DNA of 64,000 bases from NCBI GenBank assembly GCA_028554795.2, contig CM068838.1, positions 92,152,974 through 92,216,973 of the forward strand, in the 5' to 3' direction. The translations under genes were made by a program, and so were the position numbers. How positions within the stretch are numbered: the stretch's first letter is position 1; the number at the start of each line of letters is the position of its first letter. A model generated the notes under the pieces. That model saw only the letters and a program-made list of their open reading frames with translations. It was not told the origin of the DNA and did no database searches. Source of the DNA: Sinohyriopsis cumingii. Lineage: Eukaryota > Mollusca > Bivalvia > Unionida > Unionidae. Positions 10,784 to 22,724 of this stretch are shown here, piece after piece.

Positions 10784-11790
10784 ATGGTACATGATTATTT
10801 CCCATTTCTGGTCTCCTATTTTCACATGTCTTTTCTATCTGAAAAGCAGTGTAAATAAGATCCATTGAAATTCAGGTTCACTGTTTGAATAAACACATTT
10901 AAAAGTCAATATTGATTTTTGTGCTTCAAACATACTTTAAACACAACTAAAATCTAAGAGAACACAGAAGTAATTATTTAAAACTGGTTGCCAGTGAGAA
11001 CTGGAATGGTACCAGTAGGTATATTTAACCATCCTCATCACCTACTGTATATGCATTTTTTAACAACTGCAAAAACAATATGTATCTGTCATTATAAAAC
11101 ATATATCCCATTATAAAACATATATCCCATTATAAAATACATATCCCATGTGGGCATGTTTACCATCCTCAAAGAACCATGTACATTAACCATTCTTAAA
11201 CTGAGCAATCCTATGGCAGAATCTATGCATGGTATCTAATACATCCCAGGTCAGGAACCAAGCAAGTTCTAATAGAAACATTACTGTCAATCTGTGTAAA
11301 TTCCAACAAGATGTGTGAACAGCATCATATATAGATGGGCCAAAAATTAACCCTATCTCAGCACCAGGTATTGAATGGTAATTGTTTACTTGACAAGAAT
11401 TAATTAGGGTAAGTACAGGTACCAAGTGTGAACAGAATTTACAAGTTGCATTAAATGTATCAACATATAGCATCCATTCAACTGTGAACAACACTACTAG
11501 CTGTACCTTATTTATCCATATAAGAACCTACCCAAGTGAGCCACATTATAAAGCTGTACCATACTAATTCATATATAGCACCTATTCAAGTGTGAACAAC
11601 ACAAAACCATAATGCACTTGCAGATCTGGGTCTGTGCTGCTTGTTTGATATCATTCACCGAATTTCATAGCATAGAACCACGCCTGAAAAGTCATATGTG
11701 CAAATAGGAGACCAGATATGGGAAATAATCATGTACCATCATGTGCGTGTGGATTTGTAATGTATCTTTAACAATTTTCAAGTCTTCAGA
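10725..11790. repeat. inverted duplication of about 100 bp (10725-10835 and 11695-11790)
   Basis: The first arm reads acatgatggtacatgattat then ttcccatttctggtctccta; the second arm carries its reverse complement. The arms include the SINE A tail and beyond it unique flank, so the inverted pair is not explained by two SINE insertions. The loop is about 860 bp of otherwise unremarkable sequence. Confidence 0.75.
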
Positions 11791-12479
11791 CTGGCTTTAA
11801 GCTTCACTGAGATTATGCTGTGACCAGTCATAACTATCTTTATATCTGATAACTTGTTTCTGGTTGACTGAGAGTGGAAACCCAATCCCAATCACAAGAA
11901 CATATTCTGAATGTGAACAGGACAATCTATAATTGAATCATGCAGAGTTTGAAGTGAAATTAAATTTTAAAATCTGAGGGTCTGTGATTTTATTTCTAAA
12001 TAAAATTAAAATAAAGTGAAAATTAATAAATAATTAAAAACCAAATATCTGTAAGTGCTAAAAAAGTTGTGCACTTTCTCGACTAGGTTAGCCTAATAAA
12101 AAACTGTCTAAAAAAGAATTTTGGTGGGATTTAGGTAGAGCCATTCATCATTTCTTTAAATTTGTTGTGTTTTTTAAACTTAGGTTTCCTTCAGTTTTTT
12201 AATAGGCTTTTTTAGGTTTCTGAGGTCAAAATGAAAATTTAGTTTTTCTGAGGTGTCTGAGGTCCACTTCTAACGTTGATCATGTCAGTCAGGTTGACCC
12301 TTAACTGACTCTCAGCAAAATTGAGTTGTAAATAATGTGTTAGACTGAATTTTCACGTCTATATGAGAAGTAAATAAAACAAGTCTCTAGAAGGGACTAG
12401 CAGACAGCTACCCAAAATGATTTTCCAGAAATCCAGGCATAGACCATTTTTCATTTAGCACCAACTAGAATTCATCAAA

Positions 12480-13060
12480 AAATATCTTTTGGCCAAAATC
12501 CCCAAGCTGATACAACCAGTCCAGTGAAAAGTAATGGTGACAAGATTTATTGTTGGCTGTCACCATTTCCTTTTATTACCCACCAGACATCATACGAAGT
12601 TGTCCGTGAAATCAAATGTTGATATAATTTTCTATTCTGGAGGAGTAGTGATAACAAGGTTTTCAAAATGGCTCCCAGGGTAGCCATACTTGATGTCAGA
12701 TTGCCATGGCATCATTTTCATGATTGACAAACAAAACATCGTAAGAAATCCTTCTGTGAAAACCCGATGTGGTCATGACCATTCATTCAGAGAGAGCAAC
12801 TAAAACAAAAATATTCAAGATGGTTACTGTGCCCAAGCAGCACCATTTTCATTTGCTATCATCAAGAGCTAGAGTGTGATGGCAATCCTCCATAGAGCTA
12901 ATGAGAAACTGCGATAATAAATCTGTGCTAAGTGTTGGATAAACAGATGATGGACAGTGGACAACAGGCCATCCCATCAGCTCTTCTGGTCGATGACCAG
13001 TGGAACTAACTAGAAAAGTATTGTTCTGGTTAGAAGACATACACCAGTTTTAATATAATC
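12480..13060. repeat. old dispersed repeat ('aagatggctgcc...caccattttcattt')
   Basis: Contains gataacaaggttttcaaaat, ggcatcattttcatgattga, gtgaaaacccgatgtggtca and, at the right, a gttgtcca-type stretch in reverse. The same modules fill 32.6-34.3 kb. The 63-codon minus ORF here belongs to it. Confidence 0.65.
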
Positions 13061-13339
13061 ATAGTAGTTGTTTGAGGAATGTAAAGTCAAGATTACAGTT
13101 TGACCTTTGCTAGCTAGCCAATTAATCCAGCATAATCATATAGTTGAATACAGCTATAACATATGCAGTCCTAAAGCAAGAGTATGAATACATTCCAGCA
13201 TAATATACAGTACTTACAATATTATGCATCTCAGAATAAGGTGATCCCTTCTATAGAGTGGCTATGGTCATGGATCACATTTCATTATTTAATGGTAAGA
13301 TCATTTTTAAATACCTCAATATAAGGCAATCTCACTTAA

Positions 13340-13990
13340 AATGCAGCCTATTGTATGGCTCCCTTGAAAATGCCTATAATAGGAAGTACTGTATTCAGCC
13401 TCCCATCAAGGGCATTACAGTGAGGGAGTGCTGTATTCCAGTTACCACGAAAATCATTATATCAAGGGAATATTTATTCTGGCTCCCATGAACAGCATTA
13501 TATATATAGGGAGTACTGTAGTCTGGCTCCCATGAACAGCATTATATTGAGGGAGTACTGTAGTTTGGCTCCCACAAAGAGCATTATATTGAGAGAGCAC
13601 TGTATTCAAGTTCCCATGAACAGTACTTTAGTGAGGGAATACTATATTCCAGCTCCAGTAACAGCATTATATTGTGGAAGTGCTGTATTTTGGCTCCTAT
13701 GAACAATGTTATATTGAGGGAGTACTGTATTCAGGTTCCCATGAATGGTATTATACTGAGGGAGTACTGTATTCAGGATCCAATGATCAGTCTTATAGTG
13801 AATTATATTATCTCTCTTGCAGTGAGAGAATACTGTATTCAGGCTCTCATCAGCAATACTGTATTTTGACTCCCATGAGAGGTGTTATAAGGGTAATTCT
13901 GTATTCAGGCTCCCATGAAATGTGCTGTGGAAAGGGAATACTGTAGTCAGTCAGGCTCACATTATCAGTGATATAGTGAGGTAATAGTAT
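13340..13990. repeat. 42-48-bp minisatellite
   Basis: About 15 diverged copies of gagggagtactgtattcagg with cccatgaacagcattatatt. More copies occur at 14630-14705, on the far side of the 34-bp array. Confidence 0.85.
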
Positions 13991-14044
13991 ATTCTGGCTG
14001 ACTGTAATATTAAGTACAACTGAAAAGGTTACTTCCTTGTTCTG

Positions 14045-14515
14045 GATATTCATGATCGTTAGTAATTTACCATACTGGATAATTCATGTTCATTAGCAAT
14101 TGATCATACTGGATAATTCATAATCATTTGTAATTTACCATACTGGAAAATTCATAATCATTTGTAATTTACCATACTGGATAAGTCTGGATCATTAGTA
14201 ATTTACCATACTGGATAAGTCTGGATCATTAGTAATTTACCATACTGGATAATTCATGACTATTATTAATTTACCATACTGGATAATTCATGACCATTAG
14301 TAATTTACCATACTGGATAATTCATAATCATTTGTAATTTACCATACCTGATAATTCATGATAATTAGTAATTTACCATACTGGATAATTCATAATCATT
14401 AACAATTTACCAGACTGGATAGTTCATGATCATTAACAATTTACCATACTGAATAATTCATGATCATTAGTAATTTACCATTCTGGATAATTCATGATCA
14501 TTAGTAATTTACCAT
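14045..14515. repeat. 34-bp minisatellite
   Basis: About 14 copies of gtaatttaccatactggata then attcatgatcatta. Confidence 0.92.
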
Positions 14516-14629
14516 ACTAACAGCATACATATCTTAAAGAGTTTGATATTTTTGGCAATATTATATTTATGAATTGAATATGGCAACATTACTAATGATA
14601 ATATAATATGAAATATATTATAGAAAGTG

Positions 14630-14705
14630 AATACTGTATTCAGGCTCTCATGATCAGTGATACAGTGAGGGAGCACTATATTCAGGTTAATTGTAATATT
14701 AAGTA
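14630..14705. repeat. detached copies of the 13.3-14.0 kb unit
   Basis: Has actgtattcaggctctcatg and a terminal segment (ttgtaatattaagta) matching 14000-14015. The 34-bp array is therefore flanked by duplicated sequence. Confidence 0.75.
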
Positions 14706-15059
14706 TTCTTATTAAGACATTTATTGCTTGCTTGATATATTGCAATGATATATCATCCATGGTCCAATATCAGATTTCAAATATGTGAATGTATGTCTTG
14801 CATTTAGAAATAAAAATAATAAACACCATGTGAGATTTATCTGTGTTTTTTTATTACACTGAAACCTGTCACACATTTCAACTAATGATTAAAAACATTA
14901 ACTTGATCAAATTAATAGTATGTGAAAATATAATTATGCATGATATATAACCTTCATTCCAAAATGTCTGCCAGTCCAATGCTGACAATTTTCTAGTTGG
15001 GTCAACAAAAATTTGAAGTGGCTGGTGCTTGAGGGCAGCTTAAAATGTTTCTGCATTGA

Positions 15060-15375
15060 TGATGCTGGAGCACCAGAAACATTTAAAAACTGTTTGCCTT
15101 TCAGGCTAGGGAGAAATATGGAAAGATGGGACTCCAAACTGCTTGCCCTTCAGGCTAGAAAGAAATATGGAAAGATGGGACTCCAAACTGCTTGCCCTTC
15201 AGGCTAGAGAAAAATATGGAAAGATGGGACTCCAGAATGTTTGCCCTTCAAGCTAGAGAGAAATATGGAAAGATGGGACTCCAAAATGTTTGCCCTTCGA
15301 GCTAGAGAGAAATATGGAAAGATGGGACTCCAAACTGCATGCCCCTGAGGTTAAGAGAAATATGGAAAGAGGGGA
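15060..15375. repeat. 49-bp minisatellite
   Basis: Six copies of gaaatatggaaagatgggac then tccaaactgcttgcccttca. It is more GC-rich than most arrays here. Confidence 0.92.
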
Positions 15376-15924
15376 CACTGTATGCAATGGCTTAATAAAT
15401 TAATGACTGGCAAGTTTCTGCATGAAGACTTTGCATGACAATAAAGCTAAAGAATTTGTTTATTATAAATAATTAGTCACTTCGATAGGTACACCTTGCA
15501 GCTTTATTTTCATGTCCGGAACAACAAGTGCACATCAGCACTCTAACAAAACTGGCAGACGAGCCCAAATAATATTTTTGTAAAATAGCAATTAACTAGC
15601 TCTTTAGAGAGCTAGACATGCTGACCTGCATGGCTGAACATCTTCTATACATAGATTACATTAATGCCTGTATACTGATGACCTGTGAGTGTGTAGTGTT
15701 GGATGTATTTGTATACATACTAAATTACCTGTTGACAACAATGAAATACTGCTGATATGTGAATCCTGTGAGCTGCAATGTAGTTTGTTAGCCATGTGAC
15801 TGATGTTACCCCATTGTGATCAGTGATGCAGAATAGACCCACTGTATTTTCCTATGTGATGTAAGAGGTGACTAGTGGAAGGTGGGAGGAGCTGCGTCAG
15901 TTGTAAACAATCTGACTGAAAAGG

Positions 15925-16045
15925 TAGGGGTTAAATTCTAAATATCAGCCCAGGTCAGTTATCAAAGTGTGTCCTTGGACAAAACATTTTATTCCAATTG
16001 CCTTGTCACTAAATAACCTACCTGTGTTACTGTGTCATAAACACC
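15925..16045 (+). mobile_element. CORE-like SINE tail fragment
   Basis: Contains gtgtccttggacaaaacatt and ttattccaattgccttgtca, the 'GTGxCCTTGGGCAAGxCACTT' style found in CORE-type SINEs of molluscs and vertebrates. The head is degraded. Confidence 0.5.
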
Positions 16046-16754
16046 AGCCCATACAAAACTTTACAATCACTAGAAGCAAACAAAGCTATGCTCACGTAAT
16101 GTCGACATTCATACATACTCTTGACACCTGGGCTCTTTTCATTATATGACAATAACAAATTTATCTCACTACAACTTTTTTCTATTTTGTGTCCAAGTTC
16201 AGCAAAAATAGGCATGCAAATGTTCCCCAAGAATTCAATGTCAAAATAATCAGGTGAAGCAGTGGATAATTACACACCGTCAGATCTGATGACTGTAGAT
16301 TTTTAGAGAAATTAGTCACGTGGGCTTAATGCTTCATGTAATGAGACCTATAAAGAGACATTCAAAAGTCAGGTACTAATTGCCCTGTAGTTTTCATCAG
16401 ATCATGGAGAGCAATTCACTAATGTCAATAATTGTTATGGCTCTTCTGAAGTACTCCAAATAATCCTCAGGTATATGAATACAAAATTTAATGCTTTCAT
16501 GCAGGTGTCTACATTAAGTGTTAACTGCATTCAAATGGAATAATTTCCTCCTGTAAGACCATATTAAGAAAGGTTTTATACGTTATGATTTACATCATAC
16601 GGGAAACCAATAATGATAAGCTAAGTGGTACATACATAAAGCTCTTGAAAGTGGAAGAGACCTCGTGTTTTTGCTCATGATTCTAATAAATAATGAATAA
16701 AGAAATGGGATCAGAATTTGATCACAGAAAAAACCCAAGCATTTTAATGTATTG

Positions 16755-16935
16755 GTTTGTCTTTGTGTTTTATAGCACAGAAACTGAAGTACCGGTATGT
16801 AATTGAGTGCTAAAGTGTCTTGCCCAATGACACCCTAAAGTAGCCGACTCATGTTGTTGTAAAGAACAGATTCAAACTTGGACCCCTTTCATCACAAGTA
16901 TGGCAAGTTAGCCACTTCCCCATGGTGGCTCATCC
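16755..16935 (-). mobile_element. CORE-like SINE, reverse, with degraded tRNA head
   Basis: The plus strand reads gagtgctaaagtgtcttgcc, caatgacaccc, then a B box-like gattcaaacttggaccc and ttagccacttccccatgg. Reverse-complemented this is tRNA-like head, then TCATTGGGCAAGACACTTTA and CTTCAGTTTCTGTGC, the order seen in MIR/CORE SINEs. Confidence 0.55.
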
Positions 16936-17485
16936 ATTTTAAGGATGGTTTCTGTAAAGTTTGGTCAATTCTGTTCAGTACGTCTTTTTCAGAAATCATT
17001 TAAAGATTTTTCTATTTTTAGCAACAACAGCCATATTTCATGGTGGATCAGCATGTTTATACAGATCTGAATAGCCTTTATGTGAGGATGGTGTAAAATT
17101 TCTGTTGAGCGATTTTTGAGAAAAAGTGGTTACAAGGTAATTCTCTTTTTAGTGATGGTGGCCTTATTTTATGGCAGACTGACATCATCTGAGCAAGCCT
17201 GAAACACCATTATGCCCGTATGCTTTTTGTCATATTTGGCTACATTCTTTTGAATGGTTTTTGAGAATTTTTTAAGATTTTTTTTTACTGTAATGGTAGC
17301 CATAATTGGTGTCTGATAGCATCATTTACACCTGAACAGCCTTCATGTACGGAACCTCTCAGCCAAATCTGATTTTAGAAGAAGCTGAAAATAGTAACCA
17401 TTGATGGATGACACACAGCAGTCTATACATGCCAAAAGCAGGACCATCAAGTTCACCTGACCTTATGTCAGGTAAACTAAAAAGT
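16930..17485 (+). repeat. old dispersed repeat ending in a hairpin
   Basis: About three diverged internal units of about 145 bp (tggatcagcatgtttataca, gatttttgagaaaaagt). The 3' end is ttcacctgaccttatgtcag then gtaaactaaaaa, where CACCTGAC pairs with GTCAGGT(A). This matches the style of a repeat common in bivalve genomes ('cacctgagc...gctcaggtgagctaaaa'). Confidence 0.6.
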
Positions 17486-17489
17486 ATCC

Positions 17490-18465
17490 AGGGTGCTTTG
17501 TGAAAATAATTTCTTTTATCAAATCTGCTAGTGATCTTTCTATGAAACTGTCTTTCATTAATCTGTTAGAGTGATCTTTCTATGAAAAGGTCTTTCATTA
17601 ATCTGTTAGAGTGATCGTTCTATAAAAAAATCTTTCACATCTGGCAGTGATCTTTCTATAAAAAGGTCTTTCATTAATCTGCTAGTGACCTTTCTATGAA
17701 AAGGTCTTTCATTAATCTGTTAGAGGGATCTTTCTATAAAAAGGTCTTTCATTATTCTGTTAGTGATCTTTCTATAAAAATGTCTTTCATTAATCTGTTA
17801 GAGTGATCTTTCTATAAAAAGATCTTTCATTAATCTGTTAGAGAGATCTTTCTATAAAAAGGTCTTTCATTAATCTGTTAGTGATCTTTCTATAAAAAGG
17901 TCTTTCATTAATCTGTTAGAGTGATCTTTCTATAAAAAGATCTTTCATTAATCTGTTAGAGGGATCTTTCTATAAAAAGGTCTTTCATTAATCTGTTAGT
18001 GATCTTTCTATAAAAAGGTCTTTCATTAATCTGTTAGAGTGATCTTTCTATAAATCTTTCATTAATCTGTTAGAGGGATCTTTCTATAAAAAGGTCTTTC
18101 ATTAATCTGCTTAGAGTGATCTTTCTATAAAAAGGTATTTTCATTAATCTGCTTAGAGTGATCTTTCTATAAAAAGGTCTTTCATTAATCTGTTAGAGTG
18201 ATCTTTCTATAAAAAGGTCTTTCATTAATCTGCTAGTGACCTTTCTATGAAAAGGTCTTTCATTAATCTGCAAGTGATCTTTCTATGAAAATGTCTTTCA
18301 TTAATCTGTTAGAGTGATCTTTCTATAAAAAGGTCTTTCATTAATCTGCTTAGAGTGATCTTTCTATGAAAAGGTCTTTCATTAATCTGTTAGAGTGATC
18401 TTTCTATAAAAAGGTCTTTCATTAATCTGTTAGAGTGATCTTTCTATGAAAAGGTCTTTAAAATT
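17490..18465. repeat. 40-bp minisatellite
   Basis: About 24 copies of atctttctataaaaaggtct then ttcattaatctgttagagtg; 38-bp variants have ctgctagtg. Confidence 0.95.
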
Positions 18466-18596
18466 AGGGTTATACTATCTTCAGTATATGATCGAGGCTA
18501 TCTAATCACTAACACTTAAAGTACCATTAAAAATGACCAGCAACCAGTCTAGAGTAAGTGTATTTTACATTTGACTGTAATTTAGATCTCTAGCTG

Positions 18597-18752
18597 TCAC
18601 AGTGTGGGAAAGATTGCCAGTAGCTACCCATGGGTTGGTAGTTCTTACCAGTGTTTCTCCATGTTCTTCCTCTATCAATTATATTGGCCACCATGTATAA
18701 ACTATCAAGCGCTGAAAACAATATTAAACCCAAAACAACAACAGTAACAACC
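18597..18752 (+). mobile_element. SINE family B, 5'-truncated, plus strand
   Basis: Body segment gaaagattgccagtagctac through gcgctgaaaacaatattaaa to an ACAACAACAG tail. The tRNA head is missing, as expected from target-primed truncation. Confidence 0.8.
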
Positions 18753-18899
18753 TTATACAGGTGTTTACTATGCAAACAAATTGTTTATTATTGTGCTACC
18801 CAAACTGACCTGCATTACACTGGACATGTCATCCTATCCATGAACTAACTGGTCATGCAGTACAAAGAGTACATGGGCCATATCAAACAGGCTCCAGGC

Positions 18900-19025
18900 A
18901 GAAAAATATTAATTAGGGAAATATGCTTTCAGCTTCTTGGTAATAATTTATTAGTTAGGGAAATATGCTCTCAGCTACTTGGTAATCTATTAATTAGGGA
19001 AATATGCTTTCAGCTCCTTATTAAT
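18900..19025. repeat. repeat of about 55 bp, three copies
   Basis: Core attagggaaatatgctttca, with gctccttggtaat. Confidence 0.8.
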
Positions 19026-19220
19026 GTATGATACTGTAGTCTCATATGTTGATTTATACACTCAAATAAAACAAGCACATTTTTTCTACAGGAGTTCATC
19101 ATGCTAATCTGTTTCCATAACAATAATAGCTGTATCATAAAAACATCCCTATTTAATTCTGAAATGATGCTTACTGGTATTGCCCCCTGAAGGGTTCCAA
19201 AATAAGGATCATTTGGTTCT

Positions 19221-19448
19221 GTGGGTTTAACACTAATTTTTCAGCACATGATGGGCCATGCATGCCAGCCAGTATATTTCTTGGAGGATGAAGCCTGGAA
19301 CAGCCTGGGAAGAACCACCAACCCACTGGAAATTTCTGGCAAGCTTTCCCAAATACCCACATTGGCTGAGATGAGACTTATTACCATGTGGAGTTGAGAT
19401 TGCATGATCTATAAAGATGAGTGCCTTAGATCATGTGGTAAACTGGGG
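19221..19448 (-). mobile_element. SINE family B, diverged
   Basis: Starts gtgggtttaacactaatttt and runs through the body (cagcacatgatgggccatgc) to a degraded tRNA head (gagtgccttagatcatgtgg). Internal gaps make it older than the 8744 and 32966 copies. Confidence 0.75.
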
Positions 19449-20441
19449 TCCCCAAATAGGAAATGCAAAGGTAAGAATAAGGAAAGTGACATATTACAAA
19501 GATACAATTTAATATCCAATATGGAACAGTTCCTTAAAATATGTTACAGGTGGCAAATGTACTATATTTACAGCATTAAGGCATGACTATATAACATGAA
19601 CTCATCTACATTAAAATGGCTGTGACAAGAGGCAAGTGTGGGTCCATCTCTCACATGAGACAAATCCTTAATGGATTTGAATTTTGCATTTCTTATGGCA
19701 AAGCAACACTTCAATGAAGGTAGCATACATTTCTGAAAATATATTACAATGCTACTGCATGCTTAAATTGATATGATCAAACATTTCTGGCGAGATCACT
19801 GCTACAAACTTAAACATAGTTTATGAAAAGAAAAGAAAAGACTATTTTGAGAAAATTTGTCTCATATGAACATGATCTATTCTTAAAGGGAGGGATATCA
19901 TATAAGGCAAACAAATATGTTTTTCTGGTCCGCCGAGCATACCTGTTTTTCTTTGCCAACCCTAGCGCTTTTCCCCACACCCACTCAAAAACAAACAAAT
20001 AAATAAAAAATTCCCAACATTGATTTGTGTATCTAACTGAGCAAGTTTAGCCCAGGACTTGAAGCATTTAGTACGTAATATGTACTATTCATTATCATCT
20101 ACATGTTAAAAAAAAAAAATCCCTACCTACCTACCCTAATTTTAAAACCAGTGCAGTAGGAAATACACATATTTGTTTTTTTTTTTGTGGCCTAAAATGT
20201 GGGGGAATGAAATAATGCATCATTTATTGACAACTGGTTGAATTTTTTGGCACAGTTTCTTTTCTTTCCAAATCAGCATAACTCATATGTTCTAGAACAG
20301 ACACTAATGAGTTTATCCTGTTTAAGAAAGAAAATACTAGCGGTACACAGTATTACTGGTATAGTAGTTTACTGCAGTAATTTTTCCCAACAGTATCTAC
20401 TATGTTCCTTTTCTTTGCATCAGTAATTTGATTGCTTATGT
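19449..20441. other. no gene seen
   Basis: AT-rich. A GC-richer spot near 19930-19980 reads KNRYARRTRK on the minus strand next to a possible GTATGC donor, but no acceptor or family match supports an exon. Confidence 0.45.
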
Positions 20442-20802
20442 CAGCATGGAATGTCCAGTGGCCTAGTGGTTAGAACGCCCATCTCGGTTGCGGGAGGTCA
20501 TGGTTTTATCCCCGGTTGAGTCATACCAAAGACTTCTAATAATGGTACTAATAGCTGCCTCGCTTGGCGCTCAGCATTAAGAGGTTAGTGTTAGGACTGG
20601 TCGGCCTGGTGTCAGGATAATGTGACTGGGTGGGACATCATGCTACAAGTCTGCGGCATGATGCCCCAGTGCTAGACATCACTATAAACTGCCACATTGC
20701 AGACATCCTAGCGATATGCCTAAAAAATGGTTAAAGCCATGTAAAAAATCCAAATCTCTCTCTCACAAACACACACACACACACATACACAGCATGGAAT
20801 GT
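20442..20802 (+). mobile_element. SINE family A, near full length, with TSD
   Basis: tRNA-like head with an A box (tggcctagtggttagaacg) and a B box-like ggttttatccc, a conserved middle with an imperfect hairpin (catcatgctac...gcggcatgatg), and a CA-rich tail. The 13-bp target duplication cagcatggaatgt lies at 20442-20454 and 20790-20802; the element proper is 20455-20789. Confidence 0.9.
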
Positions 20803-21059
20803 ATTGAAATTCCTCTGTATTCATGTTATGAATTTAATGAAATTAAAAACATATTTTTAATTTTTATGACAAAATAATTTTACATTTTGTTTTATTCATT
20901 TTTCTTTACAACAACAGTTGTATTTGTCATATATTCTTTTTGAAAATTACAGAGAGACTGTAAATCATCCCAATTTGTTTAGGAGAGTAGCTGTTTTCTG
21001 TTTGAATTTTACTTCATTTCTCCGGTCCACAAAAGTTTTTTCTTGCTTGTTGAGTAAAT

Positions 21060-21190
21060 TTATTTTCTGTTTACTCACACTCTCTGGGTCCAAATCAGGG
21101 AGATTAGTGTTCACTATCTGAGAGACTGGGTCCAAATCAGGAAGATCAGTGTTCACTATTTGAGAGACTGGGTTCAAATCAGGGATATTA
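21060..21190. repeat. 42-bp repeat, three copies
   Basis: Core actgggtccaaatcaggaag with atcagtgttcactattt. Confidence 0.85.
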
Positions 21191-21264
21191 GCATAACAAC
21201 CATTTTTTCATAAATGTAAACCTGAAAGTGCATATCATACCAAAACTAAGGAAATTAACCCCAG

Positions 21265-21606
21265 TGAATACAATGTGTGTGTGATTTGGATTTTTAACGT
21301 AGCTTTTAACAATTGTTCGGTGATATCGCTATGATGTCTGCAGTGTGGCAGTTTAGACTGATGTCTAGCACTGGGGCATCATGCCGCAGACATGTGGCAT
21401 GATGTCCCACACAGTCACATTATCCTGACACCAGGCCAACCAGTCCTAACACTAACCTCTTAATGCTAAGCGCCAAACAAGGGAGCTGTTAGTACCATTT
21501 TGGTAAGTCTTTTGTTTGACTTGGTCAGGGATCAAACCCATGACCTCCCGCATCTGAGGCAGATGCTCTAACCTCTAGGCCACCTAAACGGTTCCAATGA
21601 ATACAA
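21265..21606 (-). mobile_element. SINE family A with TSD
   Basis: Reverse-oriented copy starting with the TG-rich tail (gtgtgtgtgatttgg) and ending at the degenerate A box (ctctaggccacc). The TSD tgaatacaa (9 bp) lies at 21265-21273 and 21598-21606. It sits only 460 bp from the plus-strand copy at 20455, forming an inverted SINE pair. Confidence 0.87.
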
Positions 21607-22156
21607 ATTACTCAACTTTATTAATTTTTTTATATGCTATTTTCACTATTCTTCACACATTTTGTCTCTCCAAGCACTTTTGAACTTGCCAACATATTTC
21701 TTCTTTTTTGATGCTGTATTTTCCTTTGAATCCATTACTGTATGTTTCAACATGGTACCAAAATTAATTTATTTCCAAACAGTTCAAGAACTGTTTCATA
21801 CTTGTCAATTTGCCTGCAAACTGTTATACCTGACACAATAATTTACTCAATACTGAAATACTGTTGAGTAAAATGCATGTACAATAAATGCATCAGTGTG
21901 TGTCATGCACCATGATCTGATTGGTTGTTAAGTCAATAACAACTTAACTGACAGATTACGATAGTCTCCAACAGTCATAAGCAATCTATTGAATGCTGTT
22001 TTAGCTTGAAATATCTATGCTTGGCAGATCTGTGATTTCCAGGAGTTCTTTGTGTGCAAATGATTGGGGCCAAAATGAAAAGTCTACCAGACAATCTGGG
22101 AAACTTGCCATGTATGTGGTATCCCACTCAAAGTTTCCTTGTCTATTATATCAACA
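21607..22156. other. nothing recognised
   Basis: AT-rich unique sequence between SINE A and the hAT MITE. Confidence 0.5.
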
Positions 22157-22164
22157 GCGTAGAT

Positions 22165-22323
22165 CAGGGGTCTCAAACATGCGGCCTGCCAATCCATATC
22201 CTGTGGCCAGCAAAATGATTGGCATCACAAGGTGTCGTGAAAGATAAGAAAGTTGGTGCAGCCTGCGGGCCATCGAAAATGCCCTCATGTGGTCCTCAGG
22301 TTGTTTTGTTTTTGAGACCCCTG
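22165..22323. mobile_element. hAT-type MITE, 159 bp, with TIRs and 8-bp TSD
   Basis: Both ends carry the inverted repeat CAGGGGTCTCAAA (right end TTTGAGACCCCTG). Flanks are gcgtagat and gtgtagat, an 8-bp target duplication with one mismatch. The body is the GC-richer 'gcggcctgc...gcgggcc' type typical of short hAT derivatives. 8-bp TSDs and CAGGGG termini are diagnostic of the hAT superfamily. Confidence 0.88.
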
Positions 22324-22331
22324 GTGTAGAT

Positions 22332-22724
22332 ACCTGGTAATGAACTGAAGGCTTCAGAGTCAACACTTTCTATTTTTATCAGCAAGCTCTCTAATGTCAG
22401 CCCAATGTCTTTCCCAAGGGTCAGCTATAGTGTAAACATAATCATCCTACTTATCAAACAATTTTACATTACACCTTGGACAACAATTAACATTAACATA
22501 TCAAAATCATGTACTATAAGGTACTGACCAGTTCAATGGGGAGGGGCAGCTGTGATTTTCTTTTGAGCTCTTTTATTTACTTTCAGCTTAAGACAATTTT
22601 TATTTTCTCTTCAAATAATATGATGATATGGTGTGATGTTATTTTGCTTCAAATCAGGGCAAGTATTTTGTGAACAATTGACAGATGAAATCTAAAAAAA
22701 TGTGTCCGGCCCCTACTCAAGAAT
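22332..22724. other. nothing recognised
   Basis: AT-rich unique sequence leading into the 21-bp array. Confidence 0.5.

Larger units (their letters stand above)
9961..12479. other. no gene seen
   Basis: AT-rich intron-like sequence with the SINE A copy at 10559 and the inverted duplication. The 102-codon minus ORF at 11186-11494 lacks splice signals, repeats or a recognisable motif. Confidence 0.5.
14706..16754. other. no gene seen
   Basis: Apart from the 49-bp array and CORE-like fragment, only AT-rich sequence. The minus ORF at 14934-15137 overlaps the array edge and is not supported. Confidence 0.5.

Noticed and set aside
12849-13040. 63-codon minus ORF beginning MSSNQNNTFLVSST, with a CTAACCAG just inside
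   Set aside because: Looks coding at first, but the region belongs to a dispersed repeat (gttgtccactgtccatcatctg type and caccattttcattt modules also seen at 32.6-34.3 kb).
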